From Massariosphaeria phaeospora (Eukaryota > Ascomycota > Dothideomycetes > Pleosporales), in the NCBI GenBank assembly GCA_011032825.1, contig JAADJZ010000011.1, positions 620,001 to 684,000 on the forward strand: a stretch of 64,000 bases of DNA, written 5' to 3'. The position numbers were made by a program, and so were the translations under genes. Every line of letters begins with the position of its first letter. Within the stretch, counting starts at the first letter, position 1. Below are positions 45,701 through 58,536 of the stretch, one piece after another. The notes under the pieces were generated by a model. The model ran no database searches and was not told where the DNA came from. It was given only the letters and a program-made list of their open reading frames with translations.

Positions 45701-48038
45701 CTTCGTCGTCAGAATAAGGTTGGACGAGAACTTGCAGGAGGCGTATGAATGCGAGAGATTCGTCATAACCATCAGCAAGCGTAGCCCAGAATTCATCTCG
45801 AGGAAAAGGACTCATGGCGGTAGTCTGTTTAGTGCCAACATAGAATCCGGAGACAGTCCAATCATCGAGAAGATTCCATACACCACTTGCTCGCAGCGCA
45901 TCCTTCTCCACGAGCAACGCCGCTACAGTGTTGAAGGCGGCCGCTCTCAGGCCAGTCTCAACTTTGTCGTTGCATAATGCGAAACATATGCCGGCTAAAT
46001 TGTACTCCTGTGAGTCTAACAGCCATCTCCGCGCGGTCGGGCTTTGACGACATAAATGGGCAATTAAGCGAAGGTAGCTTTCAAGCATTGTCGCACTCTC
46101 AGGTTCCACAATCTGATCCACGGGGTTCTGTGATGGCGGATACACGCCGCCCTGGATTGTCTTTTTAGGTTCATGAATGTTCGTCTGAAACTCGATCAAC
46201 TCGTTGAAGATATGTGTATAGCTTAGAGAACTTGTTCTTCGAATTTTCCCTGACGATGATGCACCTTCTTCGAGTAGGAATTTATGTGCCGAGTCTGCGT
46301 TTGAATCTCCGGTGGAAATAGCCCGAAGCATCTCACAGAACATTGCGATGCGGGGGGTGGGCTGTCTTTTCGCAGCCCATTGCAAGAAGCCGTATAGATT
46401 ACTCTCCTTATCGTTCCAGAAGTCGTCAGAGGCATCCTCGAAGCCATCGAAAGCGTAAGATACGATCACCAAGAATCTCTCTAAATGAAAAGGCTGCTCT
46501 CCGGTTCTCTGGAAGTGTAATTGTAGTCGTCTTCGTTGGTCATCTTCTTCCACTTTGAGTCTCCGTAGCGTATCCGGCATGTTGGTGATGAAAGAGTCTA
46601 CAAATGTTTGCATTTGTTCCATGACGAGGATCTTGAAGTACTCTTCAATTTGTGTAGACTCTGGAATGAGCACGGCCGTATCTTGTAGTAGCAACGATAT
46701 CATGCTTGTCTTTGTTGGATCGTACCAAGGTGTCGGGCGTACGTCTTGGCTGACTGAGAGCATGAATTGGAAAGCTCCGTCGTCGAGCGCCTTGAAGAAA
46801 GCGGTGGATCGCGCCAGTGCCTCTTCGCTGAAATTGACGTTGCGAAGTTCCGGTTCGTCAGGGTTAGGGTCCACATATCTCCCACTGTATTCTGCTAACC
46901 ACCAAGTGATTGTTGCCGCATGGAAATTCCGCAATGTCCAATTGTCACTCTCCCTCCCAGCCATGAGCTTACTGTGTAGATCTCTGGCTTCCTGTGTGGT
47001 ACAGTTCGACTCCACACATATCCACGATATCGACCGCATAATCATAGGAACATAATGGATTGTGATCATATCATGCCTGTCAATTGTCCGGACTTTGGCT
47101 AAGAGAGCATTGAAGTTGGCCAGGTTTGCGAATCCCGGTTTGACCATATACGTGCATATTGCCGCCAGATTTTCGTGTTGCCGCGTCAAACTTTGGAGCT
47201 GGAAGGTCATTGTCTCGACGAAGTCGGGGAGAGGGGTTTGGCCGACGACCTGAGCGCTTTGTAGGCGTTCTCCGATGCTCTGTAGCCATTTCTCAATAGT
47301 ATCCATGCTCGATAGACACTTGGCCCAGAATCTGTGTGCACCGTCGAAATTGTTGCCCACGATATTCGTGACAAGTTCTACCGCCAGTTGTAATGACTGA
47401 ATGCCCTCGACCTCGACTTCCCCGTTGTCCAAAGCGATCTTCGTGAGAAGCCGAAGGCAGAGCACGACGTATTCTCGGCGGCGGTGGAAGCGAATGACGG
47501 CGGCTTGGGACTGTGATCGGTCGAGCTCCTGTGCCTCGTCGCTAGCGCTGAAGAAGAGAGCGGCGGCTTCGACTTCGTCAAGATCAAGGGCCCCGGCCAG
47601 TTCGAGTGTGTGTTGCTTGAACTCATCGTTGACTTCGTATACGTCACCGCCGATCGTGATCTTTCCTTTGGTCCTGTTAGCATTGCTAGTAGCATTCAAA
47701 CGCTATAGCGAATCCACTATGATGTTTTGTTTCTCTGGTTCTTGTATGACAAGAGCAATGCTTGCGCTGAGATCGTAACTTCGGTCTAGACCAGCCATGC
47801 CTCGTTTGCGCCAGCTCACACAGGCTCCCTGGGGGTTGACAAAAATATGCTTACCAGCAGTCAAGGTGTTCCGGCTGTCGTCATTTCGTGGTTTCTTGTC
47901 CAAAAGGGCCCGGAAATCCTCCAGGTGCGTCTCCAAGTTCTGCAAAAGGCGGTCCACGACGGGCAGCTTCAGGTCGATGATGGCCTCGAGATCGCGATGC
48001 AGGGCCTCCAGGCCTTTGAGGCTGTCGAATTCAGCCAT
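42789..48038 (-). CDS. NUP192: Nucleoporin Nup192 (Nup205 family)
   Basis: Large alpha-solenoid scaffold of the inner ring of the nuclear pore complex, which binds Nic96/Nup53/Nup145N partners. Exons are complement 47855-48038, 42897-47665 and 42789-42839, giving 1667 aa, typical for fungal Nup192. The N-terminus is MAEFDSLKGLEALHRDLEAI, and intron 1 (189 bp) joins NTLTAG to KITIGGDVYEVNDEF. The remaining protein is helical throughout, with family blocks such as LELAGALDLDEVEAAALFF and NVGAGQDIGAQQDLLDL. The last intron (42840-42896) has a CACTAAC branch site, and the final exon encodes only YEDSSSTKKARANMFS. Without that splice the protein would read through to a different tail, so the C-terminus is the least certain part. 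It is head to head with TEL1. Confidence 0.93.
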
Positions 48039-48545
48039 TGCGGAGTCGAACGGCAAAGCTGCGCATAATGCGCTGGCGAGGTGGGCGGATGAAGAGGCGG
48101 GGGAAGGCGTTGTTTGGTGTTTTGCTTCGCTGCTGGAGCTCTCAGAAGTTTCCCCGACGCGGTTGGTGCTCGGACGCGTCGGACCCCTGCTGGCTTGGCA
48201 GAGCATTCACTCCACCGCACCACCGTCATAGCGTCGTTCCGTCCCCAAGCTGTCCCTCCCGACGAGAACTACGGAGTAGACATCGATAACACGGCGCGTG
48301 AGGCTGGGTACCGCGAAGGCATAGAGGTTCAGCATCACGCCACACTGGCACAGCCGAATCGCCAGACGGCTGCTAGGAAAGCCGGCCGTAGCTCCTTCCC
48401 CATAGCTCCGCACCGTGGAGCTGCCACTTTTGCCCACCAAGAACCAACTGGGGCTATTATATGCACTGCATGATGGTCTGCTCCTAGGCGATGCTCCCTC
48501 ACCTGCGCAACACACCTCCGAGGCCAGCAACGTCCGGCGGCCACG
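48039..48545. promoter_or_regulatory. Shared promoter region of NUP192 and TEL1
   Basis: 507 bp between divergent start codons. The longer open frames here (minus to 48206, plus from 48415) run into the real genes but add leader-like sequence, so I exclude them. No TATA box recognised. Confidence 0.55.
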
Positions 48546-51500
48546 ATGGGGGCGACCAACATTCAGGACGCAAAGCGTGAGCCCAGTCAGTCCGGCGTTG
48601 TGTGGTGTATTCGCTGACCTGGACGCAGTTCTGATCTCATCCACCAAGGTCCTTGACCGCACGACCGGCCTTAAAGACCTGATCCACATCCTCAAGCACA
48701 ACCGCGGCAAGCCTGCCCTCGAGACTCTCACCAACAAGGCGTACCTGGCGCTATGCGACACCCTCTTCCAGTGCATGCGCGACGAGCGCGGTTCTTTCCT
48801 GCGCAGCAAGGCTAAGACGACGAAAACCGCCGCGCTCTTGCCCTTGTCGGCCAATGCCCTTCGCCAAGTCGTCGCCTCGGGCGTGCGCACCATCAAAAGC
48901 ACCACCGTGGAGCTCATTGTAGACAGCATCCTCGAAGTGCTTCCGGGCAAAGATGGGGCACTCATAAAACCGCTGCTGGAGGACCTGCCCAAAGCCCTGA
49001 GGGCGTTGCTGGAGTATCAACCCCATGTTGAACGTCTCCCCAAAGACTGCTGGGATGCTACTGTCGATTTCTGTATTGAGTCTCTTTCTGGCTTCCTAGT
49101 AGAGCCCGAGCTGGATCCTCAAGATAGCTGGGGCACTGCCCTGTCCAGTCGCAGCCGGACACCGCTTGATGCTACTGATGCAGCACCAAGACCCAGCCCT
49201 CGCGGTTCGACCGCAAGAGCTAAGCAGATTCCCGACGAGTTTGTGCATACCGCAGACGATTTTGTCAACTGCCTATACTCGTTGGTCAAAGCTCCAAATG
49301 CTCCTGTGTTAGACAAAGCAGAGCCTGTCTTGACGATTCTGATACAATTCCTGCAGCGCAAGTCTGGTCGTGGCCATGTTGCCGCGCTTGCGGCAGTAAA
49401 CGCCCTGTTGTCTCGCATCACGCTTCATTGGACAGAACTTACGAAACGCATTCTCAAAGATTTGTTGCCATTGATGAGACCCATGTGGGCTGACGTGTCA
49501 CTGAGAGAGGAGCTGCTGATTGTCCTCATGCACACTGAAGCACACATTTCTAGCCTACTTGCTGACCCAAGTGACGATACCACTAGCTTTGATCTGGAAA
49601 CCCTTATCGAGGCCATATATGGAGACTACCGGCGCAGACAGGACGCGGGGCATCACTTTCTCGAGGATGACCACCTGTGCTTTCGACATATGGGCAAGCC
49701 CGGAAAAGCCACGCATCCTTTGAACACGTACGCTTTTTCGATGGAAACGGAGAATGCTCGCTACGAAACTCTATGGACTACTGTGTCTACAGTCGCGCGC
49801 TTTTCGTTCATGCTAGATGAAAGGAATCGAACGATCGCTCAAGGACGGGAGGATGGCCATCAAAAGTCTTCCAAGCGGCTCCGTGTCACTCGCCATTTTC
49901 AACAATACCTACGGGACGTCTCCGAACCCAAGTCAAACGCCAAACGCGCTGCCTTTCAAGTCATCGCTTTCATGGTACAGGAGGGGCCATTGGATGAAGA
50001 AGATATACAGTCAACCTTGGAAAAGCTCATTCCTTGCATCTCGGATGAGAACTCAGTGCATTCGGCATGGGCAATGATAGCTTTGGCCGCGTAAGTTTCA
50101 TCCTCGGTGGATTGTGTAACTACTGACTTGTATAGACTCGCGTTTCAAGAACATTCAAGACAGGCGACGTTACTTCCAATGTGGATTTCTGTATGGCAGA
50201 GTGCATCCCGAGTGATCACATCCAACTCATCGTCGCGTGCTGCTTGCCACCTTATGAATGTGCTTATAAAACTCAACGTCGTCCCATTTTCCGCCGTTTC
50301 GGAAATAGTCCAGACAATATTGTTATCCATCGAACTTAGCGGACCTGCCTTGCTCACCGACGCTAGTTCCTCCCTATTGACCACAATAATTCAAAGGAGA
50401 ACCGCGGAAAACCCAACACACTACAACCAGTCTGCAGAGCGACTTGTGAATTGGCTGCTGAGCAAGTGGACCCCAAGTAAGGAGCCTTCCAACTACGATC
50501 GAAACCTTTGCTAACGCTTCACAGGTTTCTGGTCCGAACGTACGTGGTTATTACTGAATGCTCATCATTGTATCGCCCGCGACGTGCTACAGCTCCTCTA
50601 CGCTTGCCTTGATCGCCCTATCAACTCAGTAGAAGCATGTGGGTTCGCGGTCTTAGGTCCTATAGCACAAGCCAAAATTTATATCACAAACCACAAGGGT
50701 CTCGCATGGTATCTTCTGCTTTTAGACGACCGAAAACACTTTCAAATGCAGCCGGACTCAGATCTAAGCTCTCCAGAAACCATTCCTTCAGATCACCACC
50801 CAACGCAACTAGAGAGTAGGATTCTAGACTTCTATCTCCTTGAGCTGGAGAAGACGAATCACCGATGGAAAGACTGGGCACAGCAGAATCCTCAAAGCAT
50901 CACACCCGACATGATGCGTATCACTACGAACTTATGCATCGTCGCATCTGCACTTAGTACAATTGGTGACCACGAAGATCGTCGCATTTCGAGTTTAGTG
51001 TCAGCCGCTGACGGACTTACCCAAACCTTCGTCGGTTTTTTGTCGCGGCCGCAGATTGAGCAATACAAGGTCGACGCTGTCCTCGAGACGTGTATGAAAA
51101 ATCTTCCGGACATTTGCCGCATAGAACAACTGTCTCAAAAGTACTTCAAGGAGATCGGCATGTGGTTCCTTGCCAGCCACCTGTCCAGGGGACTGGGCAA
51201 CCGGAAAGAGCTCAAGGAATCATTCTACGCAGAGGATGACGACTTAATGGACATCGATGATGTTCCAAATTCGCAAATCACCTCGCGTACTGTGAATATC
51301 GATGTTGATGTCCCGCGCCATGACATCCAAGCCGCCACTGAACCGACTTCCCTTCGTGCGTCTTGCTCGGCATATCTTCACTTGATTTCATCCATCATGG
51401 AATCTCCAGACGAAGACCAGGTGGAGATCCCTTCTACTTTTGTGGATTATTTGATCTCAAGCCACGAAACAGAGCTTCTCCAGTCTCGACAGTTCCTCAA

Positions 51501-54500
51501 AGCTTTACTTTCCACTGGTTCTCGACTGTCTCAGTCAGCCTGTCTGCGGCTCCTCGAGCGGCTTAGCGATGGCTTGATTGATCCTCACGCTCGAGAATAC
51601 AACACGTCTGAGGTTGCCAACGGACTGATCGTAGAGGTCTTGATTAGCACCATGAGTGTTTGGAATCCGGAGTCCACTGACCGCGAAGCGCAAGACTTAT
51701 ATGACAATGCGCAGGGGTTGTACGTGTATTACGTCAAATCCATGGAGAAAAGTGGGGTCCGGAGATCAGCAAATCTTCAAAAATCGATCGCGGGCCTCCT
51801 CCATGGCTTAATAAAGCATCATCCTGAGATCGGCCAGAACCGCAAAACGCCATCAGTGCGGACAAGTTTATTTGAGATCTTAGCTCTTGGCGAAATCACC
51901 GTTAAACACCATATCGCAGAGCGTCTACCTAGTATATTTGAAGATTTTGTGCTATCGGAGCATGACAAGATCTTACAGGATGTGGACAGCAGTTTGCCCA
52001 GTAATGATGAATGGATTGAGGGGATTGCAATGCGGTTGTTAATCCTGTCAAAATTGGCTTCAAGATGGCACACTCTCCTTCGCCAGTGTGTCTATCTTAT
52101 GTTTGCAACAGCAGGTTCTATAAAACAAGCAGCTCAGCATGCAAGACGATGCGTTCAAGACGTTGCGGAGGCCAGGAGCTTAAACGACCCGCAAAGTTTG
52201 TTCAGACTCTTTGCACCTCAGATTATATTCACTTGGCTAGACCGGAAGAGAAAGTTCGCAGAGATACCCTATTTGACGTTTGACTACGCAACCCTCGGAG
52301 ATCTAGTACTAGACATTGAGTCTGAGGCCATTGGACAAGCTATGATGCTTGGTCTAAAGGACGAACTCGATTTCCTGGCCAAGGAGCTGAAAACGTCCAC
52401 ACCCGAAGTACTAACGAAGAATGTCGCTAAGGCGGCGGCTTATACCATCTCGTGGGACACATGCAAGGGCTACGCACGCAACAAGGCTGACCCAAGTTAT
52501 GCTAATCTTCTGCGCGATTTGATAGGAAACAGTCAGTACTCGACTCTCGTTCAACAGCATTTCCCTCAGATACTAGGCTATATTCTGCAGACTATCGACC
52601 ACGAAGAGCGGGTCAGTAAGCAATTGGAGAAGCGACCAGCGTATGGAACTACGGCAAAAGCACTAGCGGAAATGAATAGCATTAGCCATTCAACGCAAGA
52701 TCTCAATATCGGGTTTGAACCCTCTTTTTCGGCATACTACCTATTCGACCAGCTCGAGCGTTTATGTCGTCGGACTAACGATGATCCTACAAGTTTCTGG
52801 ACCCCCAGCAATTACACATTCGTCATGCGAATGCTTCTTGACCGCGTTCATCCAGCTTTAGGCTCGCTCTTCGCTCGCTCCATCATTCGTAAGATCAGAA
52901 TTCTAGTCGCTCTGGCTGGACCCGTGGCGTACGAAGGGTATCCTTTGCAGATGACACTCCAGTCGTTACGCCCTTTTCTCACGGATATCCAATGTGCCGA
53001 AGATACACTAGGTATTATGCAATACCTCTTCGACCATGGAAACCACTACTTGCGCGACCAGCTCGGCTTCATGGCTGGTATTGGCTTATCTATCCTCATC
53101 TCCATCCGGGTGTTCCTCAGCTCCTCACAAGACAGCACAACTCAGCAATCGCAATATACAGCGACGATGGACAAAGCTACCAAGTTCCACACATGGCTTA
53201 CCAAATATCTGGAGTCTTACGCCAAATCCATAAGCGGTAGCAGTTCTTCCATCAAGGCTTTCAAGCTCATCACTACAGCTGCCTCTCAAGTTCGCACCGA
53301 GGGTAATTCTATACGTGGCAGTGAAGAGAGTAAGCTGCTATTGGAAATCTTAGACGACGTCCGGTCGGGGCGAAAACTCCTCAATAACACCTCTCGGGAA
53401 GTTGCGCTCAATCTACTTTGTCAGAACTTCCAACCGGCACCAACGGCTCGTGATGATGTACTAAGTTCCGACACGGACGCCGCGAACTATGCGCCTCAAG
53501 TATGGCAGTCTTGTCAAAGAGCCAACATTGGCGACGGTTATCTCTTGTGGGCAGCTAGAGTTCTAGGACGAACGTTCAGTGCCTACGGGGAAGTGAAGAG
53601 AAACTCTACACACTCCCTGCCATGGTCCGGGCAGCGTCTCTCTTCCAACGACTCTGTTGGTAAAGCGTCAAGGGAAGCGATTGTCAAAGAAATAATAGAT
53701 CTTTTCTACAGTGACGATCGTAAAGAGGTGAGCCTTGCAGAAGAAGGAATCAGGCTAGTGATATCACGTCTCTCAGATGCCGACGACAGCTACGTAACAG
53801 AGCTTCGGAGGACAATCCCATGGCCGATTGGGGACGCTTTGCGTTTGCACATCGCAGCGGAGCCAGAATCAAGGCCACACCTATCGGAACCTCTAGAACA
53901 GAATGCATCGCCTACTGATAGCAAGCCGATGGCATCATGGATCAGGGATCTAACAGTGTCACTTTGCCAAGTTGCCTTTCGGGACCCAATCTTAGGAGCC
54001 CTCTCCAAACTTTTGCTCGGCATTGACTATATGGCCGAGAGACTTTTTCCATACATCCTTCATCTCGTCTTACTCCAAGAGTTTGATGGGGAGCGGAGAG
54101 TACGAGAAATTATATCGGAGGCTGCAATGCTGTGGTTCGACACGTGTGACGCAAAGCGTGCACCCTATGTGCGGATATTGATACAAGCCATTTTGTACCT
54201 CCGCAGCCAGCCAACACCAAAAGAGGTAACACGTGTTGACCGAGATCGATGGCTAGAGATTGATTACTTGAGGGCTTCACGAGCAGCGACAGTCTGCGGA
54301 ATGTACAGAAGTGCCCTGCTATTCGGAGAAACATCTTCTGGACAACCGGTCATCAAGAGTACCTCAAGGAGATCCTCTGTGCTTCTCGAAGCGCCTAAAT
54401 TGCCGGTCGAGTTACAGCTTGCAATCTACAAGAATTTGGATGAACCAGACTCGTTCTATGGAGTTGATCGAGGAGCCAGCTTATCCTCTGTACTAGATCG

Positions 54501-57500
54501 TGTGGATTATGAGGGAGATGGAGTAAAGAGCTTGTTGTATCGAGGAGCGCGTCTAGACAGCCAACTCCGTCGATCAAATGCTATGGAGACGTCAGATTCT
54601 AGTGGAATGCTCAAATCCCTGATCATGCTCAACATGAACAGCATCACTCATTCTTTGCTGTCCAACGACCAATTTCGCGATACCGGTGACGACGCCGTTG
54701 AACATACATTTCACACAGCTCGGAAGCTGGGTCAGTGGGATATCAAGGCTCCGGACACTCTTCACGCCGAGGCAACCACGCTTTTTAAAGCGTTCCAAGG
54801 TTTACATTCCGCGTCGGATGCACTCGTGGCCAAGGAGAATCTAGACCGACAATTCCTAGCTACCATGAAATTTCTCTCTGGAAGGGACAGGTCTTCCGTA
54901 CCGACGAAAGCCCGTTTACGTACGCTGGCGGTGTTGACAGAAGCTGATGAGGTCGTCAGTACCTCACGCCCTGAGCAATTGCTCGATATATGGGATCGAA
55001 TGAAGGATCGAGAGAAGTGGATGCGTGCCGGAGAGTATGTTGATCTAACAGGATATCATTCAGCCATCTTGCTCACTTTTATTTAGATTCGAAGACGTGC
55101 GCCAACTTGTGTCTTGTCGGGAGACCCTTTTCAGGGTGCTCAGTTCAAATACCTCTTTGCTCGACTCGCTCAAGGCAAGGACCGGAACAATTCGCCACAT
55201 GGAAGTTCAAGCCCTTGTTTCCTCGTCTGCCATTTGTAGAAAACATGGAGCACTCCAAGAGTCCTTGGCAAGCGTGACGTACTTGTCGGATATTGTACAA
55301 GAATGCAAATCAGTCGGCTTAGACATCGAGGCCACGACGCAGCATGAGGTTGCCAGTGTTCTGTGGGATCAAGGAGAAACCGAGGCGTCTATACGCATGC
55401 GTCAACATCTAATTGACCATGCCAACCTTGATTCTCAAGCCACAGACATCAGTCTACCTGTTTTGCTTGCGAAACTCGTAAGTAGCGCTCGACCCCATAA
55501 ATGGGGCATTACAGAGATACTGATATTACTAGGGTCATCACATTGCGGAAGCACGGCTGGCAAAACCAGACACTATAATCAAAGAGTACCTCGAACCGGC
55601 GATTGACAAACTGAAAGGGCAAAATCAAGGTCATGGTCCGGGCCAAGTGTTCCACGAGTTCGCCCTATTTTGCGACAAACAGCTGGTGAACCCAGACGCG
55701 GCCGAGGACCTCGCGCGTGTCAAGACCGTGATGGATCGAAAACTCCAGGAGTACAATGAGTTCACTAAGTTGTCTACTACAGACAAGAGCAAAACTATGC
55801 GTGACACCTACAAGCGGAACGCATACCGGGCGAAAGGTTGGTATCAGCTTGATCATGCTGAATATGAGCGACTGCGCAAAGGTCGCGAGCAATTTTTGCG
55901 CCAATGCCTCGAGAACTACCTTCTTTCGTTACAGGCATCTGATGAGTATAACCACGATGCCCTTCGTGTTTTCTCGCTATGGCTCGAATACTCTGACACC
56001 CCTCTGGCAAATGAGGCTGTCGGGTCGTACCTTGACAAGGTTCCTAGCGGAAAGTTTGCCCTATTGATGAATCAGCTATCCTCGCGCCTCCAGGCTGAGT
56101 CGTCCAATTTCCAACAACTCTTGTCCAATTTAGTGTTCCGCATCTGCGCCGAGCATCCCTATCACGGCATGCATCAGATCTTCGCAATTCAGATGAAAGT
56201 CGCCACATTATCAAGAGAAGATGCCATACGGGCTAAAGATGAAGCCGCCAAGTCCCGACAAAAAGCAGTCATCGAGATCGCTAAAAAGTTGAGCAACGAT
56301 AAGGAATCTCGAGAGTACTGTATCGCTATCTTTCGATCCGACGAACTGTACCACGCCCTCGCCATGTTTAAGAATGATTCAAACAACAGACAGGGCAGTG
56401 AGATCGCACTTGACAAGTTCAGCGAATCGAGAGCGTTAGTGAAGAAAATTCCTGCGCTTAATGTCCCACCTGCAACCCTTCAGGTCGAAGTCAGGGCAAG
56501 CCGTGATTATAGCGATCTACCTAAGATAAGCAGTTTTAAACCAAGAATGAGTATCGCGAACGGACTTAGCGCGCCAAAAGTAATTACCGCTATTGGCACC
56601 GATGGCAAGCCTTACAAACAGCTTGTAAGTGTTGCCATAAGAGCATACTGGCTGATTGTTGACCATAAAGTAGTTCAAGTCAGGTAACGACGACCTGCGC
56701 CAAGACGCGATCATGGAGCAAGTTTTTGATCAAGTCTCGCGTCTGTTAAAGAACCATACTACGACGCGGCTGCGTGACATCGGCATCCGCACATATAAGG
56801 TTCTCCCGCTGTCCACAAGGTCAGGCCTCATGGAATTCGTCCCGAATACCATTCCGCTCCACCTGTGGGTCATGCCCGCCCATGAGAAGTACTATCCCAA
56901 TGATTGGAAGCCGGAAAAGTGTCGCAAAGAGATTGGCGCCTGCCAGCAGGACTCAATGCAGACGCGTGTCAAGGTCTGGCAGAAGCTCGCCGACAACTTC
57001 CATCCTGTTATGCGTTACTTTTTGCTGGAGCGATTCGAGGACCCCGACGAATGGTTTGAGCGACGTCTTGCCTATACACGTTCGACCGCCGCTATATCGA
57101 TTCTAGGACACGTTCTCGGGCTCGGAGACAGGCATTGCCATAACATATTACTTGACGAAAAGACCGGAGAGGTAGTTCATATTGATCTTGGTGTTAGTTT
57201 CGAAGCTGGAAGAGTGCTACCGGTACCCGAAGTTGTTCCTTTCCGGTTGACGCGGGATCTAGTGGATGGCATGGGTTACACCAAGACAGAAGGCGTTTTC
57301 AGACGCTGCTGCGAGTTCACCATGGACACGTTGCGCGAAGAACGCGAATCCATTATGACGTTGCTCAACGTCTTGCGGTACGACCCGCTCGTTAACTGGA
57401 GCGTCACACCCACCAAAGCCAAGCGCATGCAAGAAGGCCAGGACACTAATGCGCAGAACGGGACACGGACAGGAACTGTAGGCCCCGCGAGCACCCCGGT

Positions 57501-57729
57501 GCCGTCTGGGGGCCCGCCAGTGATTGATGAAGCTGTCCAAGAAAGTAACAAGAAGAAGAAGGAAGAGCAAGCGGGAGAAGCGGGAGAAGCGGGCCGAGCT
57601 CTGTCGGTTGTGGAGAAGAAGCTGAGCAAGACATTGAGTACGCGCGCCACTGTTAACGAGTTGATACAGACGGCGACTGATGAGCGGAATTTGGCAGTGC
57701 TGTATATGGGGTGGGCAAGTTACGCTTAG
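48546..57729 (+). CDS. TEL1: Serine/threonine protein kinase Tel1 (ATM)
   Basis: PI3K-like kinase acting in the nucleus on DNA double-strand breaks (with the Mre11 complex) and in telomere maintenance. Exons are 48546-48576, 48629-50090, 50136-50476, 50525-55034, 55087-55477, 55533-56624 and 56674-57729; all phases agree, giving 2960 aa, normal for fungal Tel1. The start [17 protein letters not shown] uses a 31-bp first exon; the TAN motif region follows ([13 protein letters not shown]). The middle is HEAT/FAT solenoid ([24 protein letters not shown]). Kinase landmarks are [36 protein letters not shown] and [12 protein letters not shown] Gly/Lys/Glu-rich insert precedes the FATC end, [18 protein letters not shown]. 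No disabling change was seen in the catalytic motifs. Confidence 0.95.
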
Positions 57730-58536
57730 CTAATCTGCTCAACCTTTTTGGGGGGTTCTAAACGTTGGAATGGCGTATATAGGGGCCTCTGCATCGCGCA
57801 TATACCAAATGATAGTCTGATTCTGTGGTGTTCAGACCTGGGAGTACCAGACATGCCTTAGATACCACGGTGTAGGTTGGATGAAGATCGAGTATTGGAG
57901 GTCCGTCTCGTGCGATACTGTAGAAGCTATGAGCTCTACGCGTAGTCGCTTGCACAGGGCTGAAAGCTTAAGACTACTCCAACGGCCTCGACTCGTGCGA
58001 TACCGGAGAGGTAGGGCTTACAATTGGGGCAAAAAGTGGGTCGGTCTTCAGCCCGGGCGCAAAGCTTGACGAATCGGTTAAGCGCCATGTCTATCGACCG
58101 CTCCCACGGTACACGGCCAACTTGAGTCGCCTTCTTTGTTTACACACATGCTACGGAGTACACAAAGCCGAGGGAGAGGGACACCAACACAAATGTTGGT
58201 GGCATCACAAGTGCCAAGTTAACCTAGCTTATCGGCACTTATCGATAGGCTATTTCAGGTTAAAATGATCAGGATCACGCCGAATCCTCTTCCCCCATCG
58301 TCTGAAACGCCACCGCCTTACACCTTCTCTCCTAGGCAATCAGCCACGGTTACTGCCTCTACAGCGCGACTCCATCCTCCTGGTCTCTTTCCGCCTTACG
58401 TCTTACGCCCGAGAGCTCACTCACGCGCGGTTACGAAGCACCCTCGTTCCTCAAGGCACCTGCGCAGAGCCTGAAGACCCGCGCCCTGGACCCTGCATAA
58501 CGTCGCCGAGCCGCGCGGCCCCGTCCAAAATCCGAG
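57730..58536. other. Intergenic region upstream of the Zn2Cys6 gene
   Basis: TEL1 3' UTR and promoter/leader of the transcription-factor gene. A plus-strand frame at 58265-58474 has leader-like Pro/Arg composition. No other feature. Confidence 0.5.
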
